Shown: piece by piece, positions 8,882-16,379 of the stretch
How the letters are laid out: each line of letters starts with the position of its first letter
How positions within the stretch are numbered: the first letter of the stretch is position 1
NCBI RefSeq assembly: GCF_003807585.1
Contig: NZ_RMBX01000004.1
Coordinates: forward strand, 124,001-188,000
Length of the DNA: 64,000 nt
Direction: 5' to 3'
Origin: Chitinophaga barathri
GTDB taxonomy: Bacteria; Bacteroidota; Bacteroidia; Chitinophagales; Chitinophagaceae
Notes under the pieces: model-generated
Database searches by the model: none
What the model was told of the DNA's origin: nothing
Seen by the model: the letters and a program-made list of their open reading frames with translations, nothing else
Program-made: the position numbers and the translations under genes

Positions 8882-9241
8882 ATGTCATTGAATTCATCCC
8901 GCTTATGGAGCACGATACCACCCCTGCTCAGGGATACGACGCGCTGGCGGCAGCTCATCATCCAGTCTGAAGGAAATGTGCTGGTAAAACTGATGAACGA
9001 TTCACTGGAAAATCTTACTTTCAAGGTGGATACTGCTTTGCAAACCACCACGTTGCCCCGCGCGGGAGACACTACACATCGATCCAGATTACAGTATACC
9101 GCAGATTCCGCGTACCTGACCCTCACCGTCGTTATGAACAACGATACCGTGCTGTACCGGCTCAGGAAATTTGATCACCGCACATTCGGGCTGGTGAGCC
9201 GCGGTTTCAGATGGGTAAGTGAATATCCATATAACAGATAA
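8882..9241 (+). CDS. short protein resembling the C-terminal domain of DoxX-like membrane proteins
   Basis: A 119-aa frame starting at the Met at 8882 (an in-frame Met at 8834 adds 16 residues that do not fit). The sequence IPPLLRDTTRWRQL, then VKLMNDSLENLTFKVD, a strand pair and YRLRKFDHRTFGLVSRGFRWVSEYPYNR matches, from memory, the C-terminal soluble domain of longer DoxX-type membrane proteins of Bacteroidota. The usual membrane domain is not present upstream. It may be a stand-alone domain or the remnant of a larger gene. It has no signal peptide. Its stop lies 16 bp before the Met of the next gene. Confidence 0.5.
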   Translation: MSLNSSRLWSTIPPLLRDTTRWRQLIIQSEGNVLVKLMNDSLENLTFKVDTALQTTTLPRAGDTTHRSRLQYTADSAYLTLTVVMNNDTVLYRLRKFDHRTFGLVSRGFRWVSEYPYNR

Positions 9242-9257
9242 TCCAGAACAAAGGCCA

Positions 9258-11903
9258 ATGTACAAACCACTCACTACAGTGCTGCTGCTGGCAACCGTTT
9301 TTTTTTCCTGTGCACCCAAACAGGAAAAAACACATTCCGCCGATCCGAAAATTGATAAACTGAAACTGCCGGATGATTTTACGGCCGAACATCTTTACAG
9401 CCCCGGAGACAACGGTCAGGGCTCATGGGTGGCCATGACCTTCGATCCCAAAGGCCGGCTCATCGTGTCAGACCAGTTCGGTTACCTCTACCGCGTGCAG
9501 CTGCCTGCTATCGGTGATTCCTCGAAACTCCGCACCGAGCCGCTGTACATCGGCGGGGATACTTCCTCCCGTGTGACCATGGGCTACGCACAGGGCCTCT
9601 TATGGGCCTTCAACAGCCTGTATGTAATGGTGAACCACAACAGCGACGAGCACTTTGAAAAAAGCAGCGGCCTGTACCGCCTGCAGGATACGGACGGCGA
9701 TGACCAGTTTGACAAGGTTACGCTGCTGAAAGAACTGAAAGGAGAGGGGGAACACGGCCCTCACAGCATTGTGCTGTCCCCTGACGGCCATTCGCTGTAC
9801 GTGATCGCGGGGAACTTCACCCGCATCCCTGAGATGAACCGCTATCGCAGCGCGCCCACGGACAGCATAGACAACCTGCTGCCCATTATCAAAGACCCCG
9901 GCGGGCACGACAAGATCGTAAACGCCCACGGCGGCTGGATCGCAAAGGTAGATTCCACCGGCACGGACTGGGAACTGATCAGTTCAGGTTACCGCAACGC
10001 TTTCGATATGGCGTTCAACGAAGCGGGCGAACTGTTCACTTACGATTCGGACATGGAATGGGATTTTGGCATGCCCTGGTACCGGCCTACACGCATCTGC
10101 CACGTGACCAGCGGCAGCGAGTTCGGCTGGCGGCCCGGCACCGCAAAATGGGACCCCGCTTATCCCGATAACCTTCCCGGTATACTCAACATCGGGCAGG
10201 GCTCGCCCACCAATGTAGTGTCCGGCAAAAACGCGCGTTTCCCTGAAAAATACCGTAAAGCCATTTTCGCGTTCGACTGGAGCTTTGGCATCATCTACGC
10301 CGTGCACCTAGAGCCGGATGGGGGCACTTACAAAGCAAAGGCGGAAGAATTCCTTTCCGGCTCCGCGCTTCCGCTGACGGACGGCGTGATAGGCCCGGAC
10401 GGCGCAATGTATTTCCTTACCGGCGGCCGCAGGCTGGAATCAGATCTTTACCGCATTTATTACAAAAACAATACGCCGAACAAAACAGACCTTGACGCGC
10501 CCGTGCTCACCGATGCGCAGAAAACAAGAAGAGCGTTGGAAGCTTATCATGGGAAAATAAATACGACCGCGCTGGACGCCGCCTGGCCGCACCTGCGCGG
10601 CGAAGACCGGTATGTACGTTTTGCCGCAAGGATCTGCGTGGAAGGCCAGCCTATTGAAACCTGGCAGCAGCGCGCCCTCGCGGAAACCGATCCCGTTACG
10701 GTGATCACGCTGGGCATTGCGCTCGCCCGCAAAGGAACCGCCGATGCAAAGGACAGGCTGCTGCACCGCCTCACCGGGCTCAATTTCAGCAAGCTGAACG
10801 ATGCGCAGCAAATAGATGCATTACGCGCCATAGAGCTGGCCATCACCCGGCTGGGCATGCCGGACAGTGCGCAGAAGGTTATGCTGAACGCCTATCTCAG
10901 CCCGCTGTACCCCGCAAAAACCAATGCGCTGAACCGCGAATTGAGCAAACTGCTCGTATACCTTGATGCACCGGAAGCAGTCTCCAAAACCATGACGCTG
11001 CTGGCTTCCGCCAAAGACGACCCGGAGGAAAGAAAAACCGCCACCGCTTCGGAAGACCTGATCATGCGCAACCCGCGATACGGGCTTGACATTGCGGCCA
11101 TGCTCGCTAAAATACCGCCCATGCAGCAAACCTGGTACGCCACCGTGCTCAGTACAGCGGCCAGCGGCTGGACGGAACAAGACCGCGAAAAATATTTCAA
11201 ATGGTTTTACAACGCTTTCAGTTATAAAGGCGGTCGCAGTTTTGTGGGCTTCATCGACTATGCGCGCAAAAGCGCACTGGCATTGGTGCCGAAGGATGAA
11301 TTCTCGAAATTCAATAGCCTCTCCGGCGATTCGCTGGTGAGCAAGGGCAGGGTGAACCTCACGCAATACCAGCAGCCGAAAGGCCCCGGACGCAGATGGA
11401 AACTGGAAGAAGCGGTGAGGGTGATAGACAGTGGCCTGAGCCATCGCGATTTTGAACGCGGCAAAGCGATATTCAATGTTGTGTTGTGCAGTTCCTGCCA
11501 CAGCATGGCCGGCGAAGGTGGTACTTCAGGCCCGGACCTCACGCAGCTGGGCACGCGTTTCTCCACCAAAGACATGCTGGAATCCATTATAGACCCGAAC
11601 AAAACCGTGAGTGATCAATACGGCGCCATGGTGTTCACGTTAAAGGACGGCACTTCCGTACTGGGCCGCCTCGTGAATGAAGACGATGACAATTATTACA
11701 TCTCACAGAACCCTTTTGCGCCGCAGACCCTGCGTGAACTGGAAAAAGATAAGGTACTCAGCACAAAGGCTTCCAAGGTGTCCGTAATGCTGCCGGGGCT
11801 GATCAACAGCCTGAGCCCTGAAGAACTGAAAGACCTGGTAGCGTATTTAAAAGGCGGGGGCAATCCGAAGGATACAATATTTGCCCCAATGCTGGTGTTT
11901 TGA
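9258..11903 (+). CDS. PVC-type beta-propeller / cytochrome c lipoprotein
   Basis: An 881-aa exported lipoprotein; the Met at 9258 is chosen because it starts a signal peptide ending in the lipobox FFSC. The region of about residues 30-400 is a glucose-dehydrogenase-like six-bladed propeller (FDPKGRLIVSDQFG, GPHSIVLSPDG, YRNAFDMAFNEAGELFTYDSDME, LTDGVIGPDGAMYFLTGG). A helical HEAT-like part follows (about 410-720). The C-terminal cytochrome c domain has C744-S-S-C747-H748 and a later M in LPGLINSLSP. Such proteins are known from carbohydrate and membrane-bound oxidation systems; the substrate here is unknown. It lies 28 bp upstream of the VOC-GNAT gene. Confidence 0.85.
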   Translation: MYKPLTTVLLLATVFFSCAPKQEKTHSADPKIDKLKLPDDFTAEHLYSPGDNGQGSWVAMTFDPKGRLIVSDQFGYLYRVQLPAIGDSSKLRTEPLYIGGDTSSRVTMGYAQGLLWAFNSLYVMVNHNSDEHFEKSSGLYRLQDTDGDDQFDKVTLLKELKGEGEHGPHSIVLSPDGHSLYVIAGNFTRIPEMNRYRSAPTDSIDNLLPIIKDPGGHDKIVNAHGGWIAKVDSTGTDWELISSGYRNAFDMAFNEAGELFTYDSDMEWDFGMPWYRPTRICHVTSGSEFGWRPGTAKWDPAYPDNLPGILNIGQGSPTNVVSGKNARFPEKYRKAIFAFDWSFGIIYAVHLEPDGGTYKAKAEEFLSGSALPLTDGVIGPDGAMYFLTGGRRLESDLYRIYYKNNTPNKTDLDAPVLTDAQKTRRALEAYHGKINTTALDAAWPHLRGEDRYVRFAARICVEGQPIETWQQRALAETDPVTVITLGIALARKGTADAKDRLLHRLTGLNFSKLNDAQQIDALRAIELAITRLGMPDSAQKVMLNAYLSPLYPAKTNALNRELSKLLVYLDAPEAVSKTMTLLASAKDDPEERKTATASEDLIMRNPRYGLDIAAMLAKIPPMQQTWYATVLSTAASGWTEQDREKYFKWFYNAFSYKGGRSFVGFIDYARKSALALVPKDEFSKFNSLSGDSLVSKGRVNLTQYQQPKGPGRRWKLEEAVRVIDSGLSHRDFERGKAIFNVVLCSSCHSMAGEGGTSGPDLTQLGTRFSTKDMLESIIDPNKTVSDQYGAMVFTLKDGTSVLGRLVNEDDDNYYISQNPFAPQTLRELEKDKVLSTKASKVSVMLPGLINSLSPEELKDLVAYLKGGGNPKDTIFAPMLVF

Positions 11904-11931
11904 GGATATTTACCCTGCTAAATTCAGACAC

Positions 11932-12768
11932 ATGGAAAACGAATCAAAAAATCTGCAACCCGTTTTTATGCAAGCTGAACCAGTACTGGCCGTTACCGAT
12001 GTGACGGCCAGTGTTGCTTACTGGCACGAGGTACTGGGATTTCCCGCGCAATGGAAATGGGGCAACCCGCCGGTGCACGGCGGTGTGTCGTGGCAGGGCG
12101 TGGGTGTGCAGTTTGCACTGGAACCTCAGCTGGCGGCGGCTTCCAAAGGGAACTCCGTCTGGATGCGGGTAAAACACCTGGACGTATTATATGCGATGCA
12201 TCGGAAAAATAAAGCGGAGATCGTGTACCCGATGGAGAACCAGCCCTGGGGCATGGCGCAGTATACGGTGAAGGACATCAACGGGTATTATATTCATTTT
12301 GCATCGGCCATCATGGAAAGGGAAAAGAGCGGCGTTACGCTTCCCGCGTCCATGCGCATCGTGGCCAGGAAGCCGGAAATAGCCGAATACAGGAGCCTCC
12401 AGCATTCCGTGGGATGGAATTCTTCGCTGGATGATCTTAAAGTGCAGCAGGCGCTGGCTGCCGCTTTGTATGCGGTAGTGGCGGAAGATACGGAAAGCGG
12501 CGAGGCCATTGGATGCGCACTGCTGTTAGGCGATGGCCAGACTTTTTATTACGTAAAAGATGTGATAGTGCGCAAAGACTGGCAAAACAAACAGGTAGGC
12601 ACCGCCATCATGCGGGCGCTGACGGACTGGCTGGATCACAACGCGGCGAAAAATGCCATGGTGGGATTGTACACGGGCGAAGGGCTGGAACGGTTTTATA
12701 AACAGTTCGGGTTCGGGCCGGCGTACGGCATGATCCGCCACACACCTTCTCCGGAGCGTGAGTTGTAA
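11932..12768 (+). CDS. VOC (glyoxalase-like) domain fused to GNAT acetyltransferase
   Basis: A 278-aa protein; the Met at 11932 fits because the preceding codons overlap the stop of the gene before. Residues 10-130 form a glyoxalase/bleomycin-resistance fold (EPVLAVTDVTASVAYWHEVLGF ... YTVKDINGYYIHFA). From about 140 on there is an acetyltransferase with the acetyl-CoA motif VKDVIVRKDWQNKQVGTAIMRAL and FYKQFGFGP. Fusion of the two folds suggests a ligand-binding domain paired with an acetyl transfer domain, possibly a detoxification or resistance enzyme. No substrate can be assigned. Confidence 0.85.
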   Translation: MENESKNLQPVFMQAEPVLAVTDVTASVAYWHEVLGFPAQWKWGNPPVHGGVSWQGVGVQFALEPQLAAASKGNSVWMRVKHLDVLYAMHRKNKAEIVYPMENQPWGMAQYTVKDINGYYIHFASAIMEREKSGVTLPASMRIVARKPEIAEYRSLQHSVGWNSSLDDLKVQQALAAALYAVVAEDTESGEAIGCALLLGDGQTFYYVKDVIVRKDWQNKQVGTAIMRALTDWLDHNAAKNAMVGLYTGEGLERFYKQFGFGPAYGMIRHTPSPEREL

Positions 12769-13124
12769 GGCAGTGGGTATTACGTAAAAAGCTAATACTG
12801 TTATGTATAATTTGCACAAACGATTGCGCATTTTTTGGATTGATTCCTGGCTTATATTTGATTTGTCAACCAGCAATATCCTTGACTAGTACAACTGATT
12901 AGCACGACTGAAAGCAGAATATAAACTGTCGAAAAAAACTATTCATCATAAGCGTTATTAACCCGGTGGAGGTCAATACCACTGCGGAACCTGTTATTTG
13001 CTACTCTTTAAAATTATAAGCGATTTTGTGATAAGCGTCACTTGCCACAGCCGTTATTTGCTACTCTTTATTTGTTCTTTTTTTAACACAACTACTACTA
13101 TCCTGGTTCATACACCAGCCAGCT
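12769..13124. other. intergenic region with 18-bp direct repeat and orphan promoter element
   Basis: A 356-bp gap between the convergent VOC-GNAT and LacI genes. It holds TATATTTG (12853-12860), which fits the Bacteroidota -7 element but has no correctly spaced TTG at -33. It also holds two copies of GTTATTTGCTACTCTTTA exactly 60 bp apart (12993-13010 and 13053-13070). No coding frame is convincing. Confidence 0.6.
12993..13070. repeat. 18-bp direct repeat, two copies 60 bp apart
   Basis: Identical 18-mers GTTATTTGCTACTCTTTA at 12993-13010 and 13053-13070. The interval is close to six helical turns on average, so the copies could be bound on the same face of DNA. The sequence between the copies is not repeated except for a short ATAAGCG word. 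Confidence 0.8.
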
Positions 13125-14135
13125 TTATTTATTAATGCTGAACACGAGTTCGGGAAGTATCTCTTCCGTGTAAAAATCGTCTGATTGTTCGTGCATGGCG
13201 CGGATAATCAGTTCCATGGCCTTTTCGCCCTGCCTGAACGGGAACTGTTCCAAAGAAGCGGCGGGAGGGAAGGCGATATAACTCGTCACGGGAAGATTTG
13301 CGTAACTCGCGAAAATGATATCTTCATTTACTCTCACGCCCTGCTGCAGCGCGTACCGCGCGGCATCCATATGCACATAATCGTTGAAGCTGATAATGGC
13401 CGTGGGTGGCTTTTTTAGCCTCAGCAGCCTCGCTACCGCTTCGGTCGTTTGTTCGCTGGAAAGGTCCGTGGTTTCCACCAGCTGCATATCCACCTTGATC
13501 TGTTTTTTTGAAAGCGCTTCTATGTACCCGCCCAGTCTTTCTTTGCAGGCAGGCATACTGTCCGGCCCGTTGATAAGCGCTATACGCCTGTGTTTGGTGC
13601 TCAGCAGCCAGTTCACCATCTGCACCGTGCCGCGGTGCATGTTACAGAATACTTTATGCGCATCCTTGAACGGCGGCACCCTGTCGAAATACACGACCGG
13701 TATGCCATATTTATGCAATGACAATAAATGATCGTAATTGAGGGTGTATTTGCTGAGGGAGATGATAAGCCCGTCCACGCGCTGTTTTTTCATGGCGGCC
13801 ACGATCTTTTTTTCCTGTTCGGGATCATCCAGGCTCTGCCCGAAAAGAATGGTGTAATCCTGTGCGATGGCGGCCATTTCGATGGCACTGATGGCGGAGG
13901 AAAAAAAATCTTCTCTTATAAATGGGAGAATGACGCCGATGATGGAGGTGCGTTTCTGTTTAAATGAAATGGCCTGTGAATTGGGCTCGTAACCCATTTC
14001 ACGGGCAAGTGCCTGTACCTGCATCCGCATTTTGAGGCCAATGCGGGGATGATTGCCTAATGCACGGGATACGGTAGAGGGCGACACTTTGAGTTTTTCA
14101 GCTATATCCTTGATAGTGACAACACTACTTTTCAT
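13125..14135 (-). CDS. LacI family transcriptional regulator
   Basis: A 336-aa regulator. Helix-turn-helix at residues 6-30 (TIKDIAEKLKVSPSTVSRAL with GNHPRIG next), followed by a periplasmic-binding-like core (GVILPFIREDFFSSAI, VDGLIISLSKYT, RIALINGPDS, PTAIISFNDYVHMDAARYALQQGV). It probably binds a sugar or related ligand and represses or activates a carbohydrate locus, but no transporter or glycosidase lies beside it. Upstream, 14224-14241 holds ACTACT-N6-AGTAGT, a possible operator between it and the divergent lipoprotein gene. Confidence 0.92.
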   Translation of the reverse strand: MKSSVVTIKDIAEKLKVSPSTVSRALGNHPRIGLKMRMQVQALAREMGYEPNSQAISFKQKRTSIIGVILPFIREDFFSSAISAIEMAAIAQDYTILFGQSLDDPEQEKKIVAAMKKQRVDGLIISLSKYTLNYDHLLSLHKYGIPVVYFDRVPPFKDAHKVFCNMHRGTVQMVNWLLSTKHRRIALINGPDSMPACKERLGGYIEALSKKQIKVDMQLVETTDLSSEQTTEAVARLLRLKKPPTAIISFNDYVHMDAARYALQQGVRVNEDIIFASYANLPVTSYIAFPPAASLEQFPFRQGEKAMELIIRAMHEQSDDFYTEEILPELVFSINK

Positions 14136-14223
14136 ATCGGACTAAAAGATAATGAAAATACCGCCAACAGCAATATTATTTTGACAGAATACAGCCCTGA
14201 CGGGCCTTCAGATAGTATAAAAA

Positions 14224-14241
14224 ACTACTATTTCCAGTAGT
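14224..14241. promoter_or_regulatory. inverted repeat in LacI/lipoprotein divergent region
   Basis: ACTACT-N6-AGTAGT is an imperfectly centred palindrome between the divergent LacI gene and the lipoprotein gene. LacI proteins bind palindromes, usually with a central CG, which this one lacks, so assignment is weak. Confidence 0.3.
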
Positions 14242-14300
14242 ACCCGGTGATGGAATATCCCTTACATTAGGATAAGGACATTCATCCCCTGCCCATCTTT

Positions 14301-15158
14301 ATGAAAACACTGCTTTACCTCACCAGCGTCCTGCTGCTTGGCGGATGCATCAAAGACCCGCAACCGCCTTTCCCGCCCAAAGAACCGGACTTCCTGATGA
14401 AACGGGCCGTCCAGCTGGATATTTTCGACGTGGAAGACGAAGGCCACATCACTACTTATACGAAGTACATCGATGAGTGGGCCTACAACAGCCAGCGCAA
14501 ACCGGTGAGCCGGAGAAGGTATTCGAACAACTTCACGTCGAACGACACGAACGACATTCAGCTGGACCGGCGGGATACGCTTTATTACGACAACCAGCAC
14601 CGCGTGACCCGTTCCGAGACCTTCGACGTGCATTACAATAAGATCATCAGCAGGGAAGAGTTCTTTTACCGCGGCAACGAAACGCGCATATACTGGCACA
14701 ATTCCTATTACACCCCGAATCCTATGCATGTGGATACCTTCCAGCTGACGGAAAACGAATATGTGTACGGCGATACGTTGTGCCTGCGAATTCACAAAGG
14801 CTGGTTCACCGGGAAGACGGACACCGTTCATTACGTGTACCGAAACGGGAATGCCGCTTACTGGTTCAGCCCGGGAGAGGTGAACGACCCGGTAGGGTAT
14901 GCCGTATATGACGACAAGAAAAATATTGAGCTTACCTGGAATCTGCCGCAGGGCCACCTCGTCTTCCTTCTTCCTGTAACAGGAGAGCCTTTTCCGCTGC
15001 CGGACCGCAATAACTGGATCTATAAAGGTCAGGACCAGCAATCGGCCGGATACCGCGGTGATATCACCTACGATGAAAACGGGCTGATCATCAAAACGTA
15101 CACAAAGGACTATACGGAAACCACGATCCGGTTCGAATACATTCCCGCCAGGCCTTAG
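14301..15158 (+). CDS. hypothetical lipoprotein
   Basis: A 285-aa lipoprotein with a short signal peptide and lipobox LGGC (Cys16). It is rich in beta strands with YD-N-Q-H-R, TYDENGLI and similar repeats that resemble RHS-like YD elements of unnamed Bacteroidota lipoproteins. No enzyme motif is visible. Its last 4 bp overlap the convergent PHA-system gene. Confidence 0.7.
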   Translation: MKTLLYLTSVLLLGGCIKDPQPPFPPKEPDFLMKRAVQLDIFDVEDEGHITTYTKYIDEWAYNSQRKPVSRRRYSNNFTSNDTNDIQLDRRDTLYYDNQHRVTRSETFDVHYNKIISREEFFYRGNETRIYWHNSYYTPNPMHVDTFQLTENEYVYGDTLCLRIHKGWFTGKTDTVHYVYRNGNAAYWFSPGEVNDPVGYAVYDDKKNIELTWNLPQGHLVFLLPVTGEPFPLPDRNNWIYKGQDQQSAGYRGDITYDENGLIIKTYTKDYTETTIRFEYIPARP

Positions 15159-15457
15159 GCCAGCAGTTCTTTTGCTTTCGCGGAGATCAGATCGGAGATC
15201 ATACCCTTAAAAAAAGAAAGGGCGAAGGGCAGCTCACCCTGGATATCCACGCTTTCGGGATTTACCTGTATGCCGCCGGATATGTCGAATCCTTTGATAT
15301 TGAAGCTGAATGTGGCATTATCCCCTTCCCAGTTTTCGTTGATATCGGAAATTTTATCCGCCTGCTGTTCCTTCAGGTTGGTCAGCAGTTTTTTGATCCG
15401 CTCCTGTGCTTCTTCTTTAGACAGTTGATGGGGGATATTCATCGTTAGTGTGGACAT
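15155..15457 (-). CDS. polyhydroxyalkanoic acid system family protein
   Basis: A 100-aa protein that matches, in length and layout, the putative polyhydroxyalkanoic acid system family: N-terminal strand, then LSKEEAQERIKKLLTNL, a turn, NWEGDNATFSFNIKGFDISGGIQVNPESVDIQGELPF and a C-terminal helix. Members may bind granules or lipids; the role outside PHA producers is unknown. No PHA synthase gene is in the window. Confidence 0.75.
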   Translation of the reverse strand: MSTLTMNIPHQLSKEEAQERIKKLLTNLKEQQADKISDINENWEGDNATFSFNIKGFDISGGIQVNPESVDIQGELPFALSFFKGMISDLISAKAKELLA

Positions 15458-15513
15458 CTTTGCTTAAAATTTCGCCAAAGGTAAGAAATACGGGCCAGCG
15501 TTGCCCGTAAAAG

Positions 15514-15542
15514 AGGAAACCCACCCGGCGGGCAGGTTTCCT
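15514..15542 (-). terminator. rho-independent terminator reading leftwards
   Basis: AGGAAACC (15514-15521) pairs with GGTTTCCT (15535-15542) around a G/C-rich loop region. On the minus strand the hairpin is followed by TCTTTT. No gene is found immediately to its right on that strand, so it may end an untranslated RNA or be a relic. Confidence 0.55.
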
Positions 15543-15614
15543 TGTATTTGAAAGTATGGGCGCACTTTTGGACTGAGGAGGGAAGAAATGCATATTATTT
15601 TAACCAAAAAGGAA

Positions 15615-15664
15615 GAGCAACGATCGTCGAACGATAGAGCAAGGATAGAGCAAGGATAGAGCAA
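15615..15664. repeat. 11-bp phased GAGCAA repeat
   Basis: GAGCAA begins at 15615, 15637, 15648 and 15659, all in one 11-bp phase; the missing position at 15626 holds GTCGAA. Between copies the spacer is GGATA or similar, giving the unit GAGCAAGGATA. Confidence 0.85.
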
Positions 15665-16239
15665 GGAGAAGGTTAGTTAAAATACTATCAGAAGGCCGGG
15701 GGTAATGATGGATCAGTTGACGCATATGGCGCATTATGCCCCTTTCTTCCATTATTGTGCAATCGGGGCTTTTCATTTGCATCATGACTATTTCATTTAC
15801 GAAGCCATTTCATTTCACTATATTTCAAATCGTGTTTTAAATAATTATCTTTATTTTAATTTTGTTTAATTTCGTTTTTTCTATACTTTAGCATTGTCCC
15901 TTTTTGAGATGGATACCGATGAAGATGAGTTCCACGATATATCCGGCCCAAAACCGGGTGTAATATATTATTAGCCAGGGTTTCAGGGAGTTTTCCGGCA
16001 GCGGCGCCGGCAGTTTTTTAGAATTTCACGTATGGTACCCGGCCTCACCGCCGGCCCAAGCCACTTTAATTTCCGTGTCACTATTGGGTTCCTTTTAAAG
16101 TAAACAGACCAAAGTCAGTAACGTTATGAATGTAATACGTCGCTTTTCTTTAAGTAAGCCACTGTGGCTTCTTTTGTCTCCATTTCTTCCATTTCCCCGC
16201 ATCCCTGGGGAGTTAACCGGACTTAATAATCACTTAACA

Positions 16240-16268
16240 TTGACTTTAAAACAGGGCATATACCTTTG
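16240..16268 (+). promoter_or_regulatory. promoter of the susCD unit
   Basis: TTG at 16240-16242 and TACCTTTG at 16261-16268, separated by 18 bp, match the Bacteroidota -33 (TTG) and -7 (TAnnTTTG) elements. Expected transcription start is near 16275, giving a leader of about 105 nt before susC. Confidence 0.7.
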
Positions 16269-16379
16269 CGCCTTATAAAGAGAACTGAAATCTTAAAACG
16301 TTTTTTAAAGCTGCATCGTCGTTTCCATCTTTCTATATCTGTTATAACGGGGTTATAATTACTTACAAAATTTTGTTGA

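Larger units (their letters stand above)
15458..16379. other. long intergenic region upstream of susC
   Basis: A 922-bp gap without a convincing gene. It contains a hairpin that reads as a minus-strand terminator (15514-15542), an 11-bp phased repeat (15615-15664), an AT-rich stretch (about 15800-15900) and the susC promoter at 16240-16268. Short minus-strand frames over the repeat have unlikely composition. Confidence 0.7.

Noticed and set aside
15615..15664. CRISPR-like array
   Set aside because: Units are 11 bp with no spacers of variable sequence and no cas genes nearby.
15600..15785. 61-codon minus-strand frame across the 11-bp repeat
   Set aside because: It is made of repeat translation (LLALSLLYPCS) and has no start context or homology; treated as part of a non-coding region.
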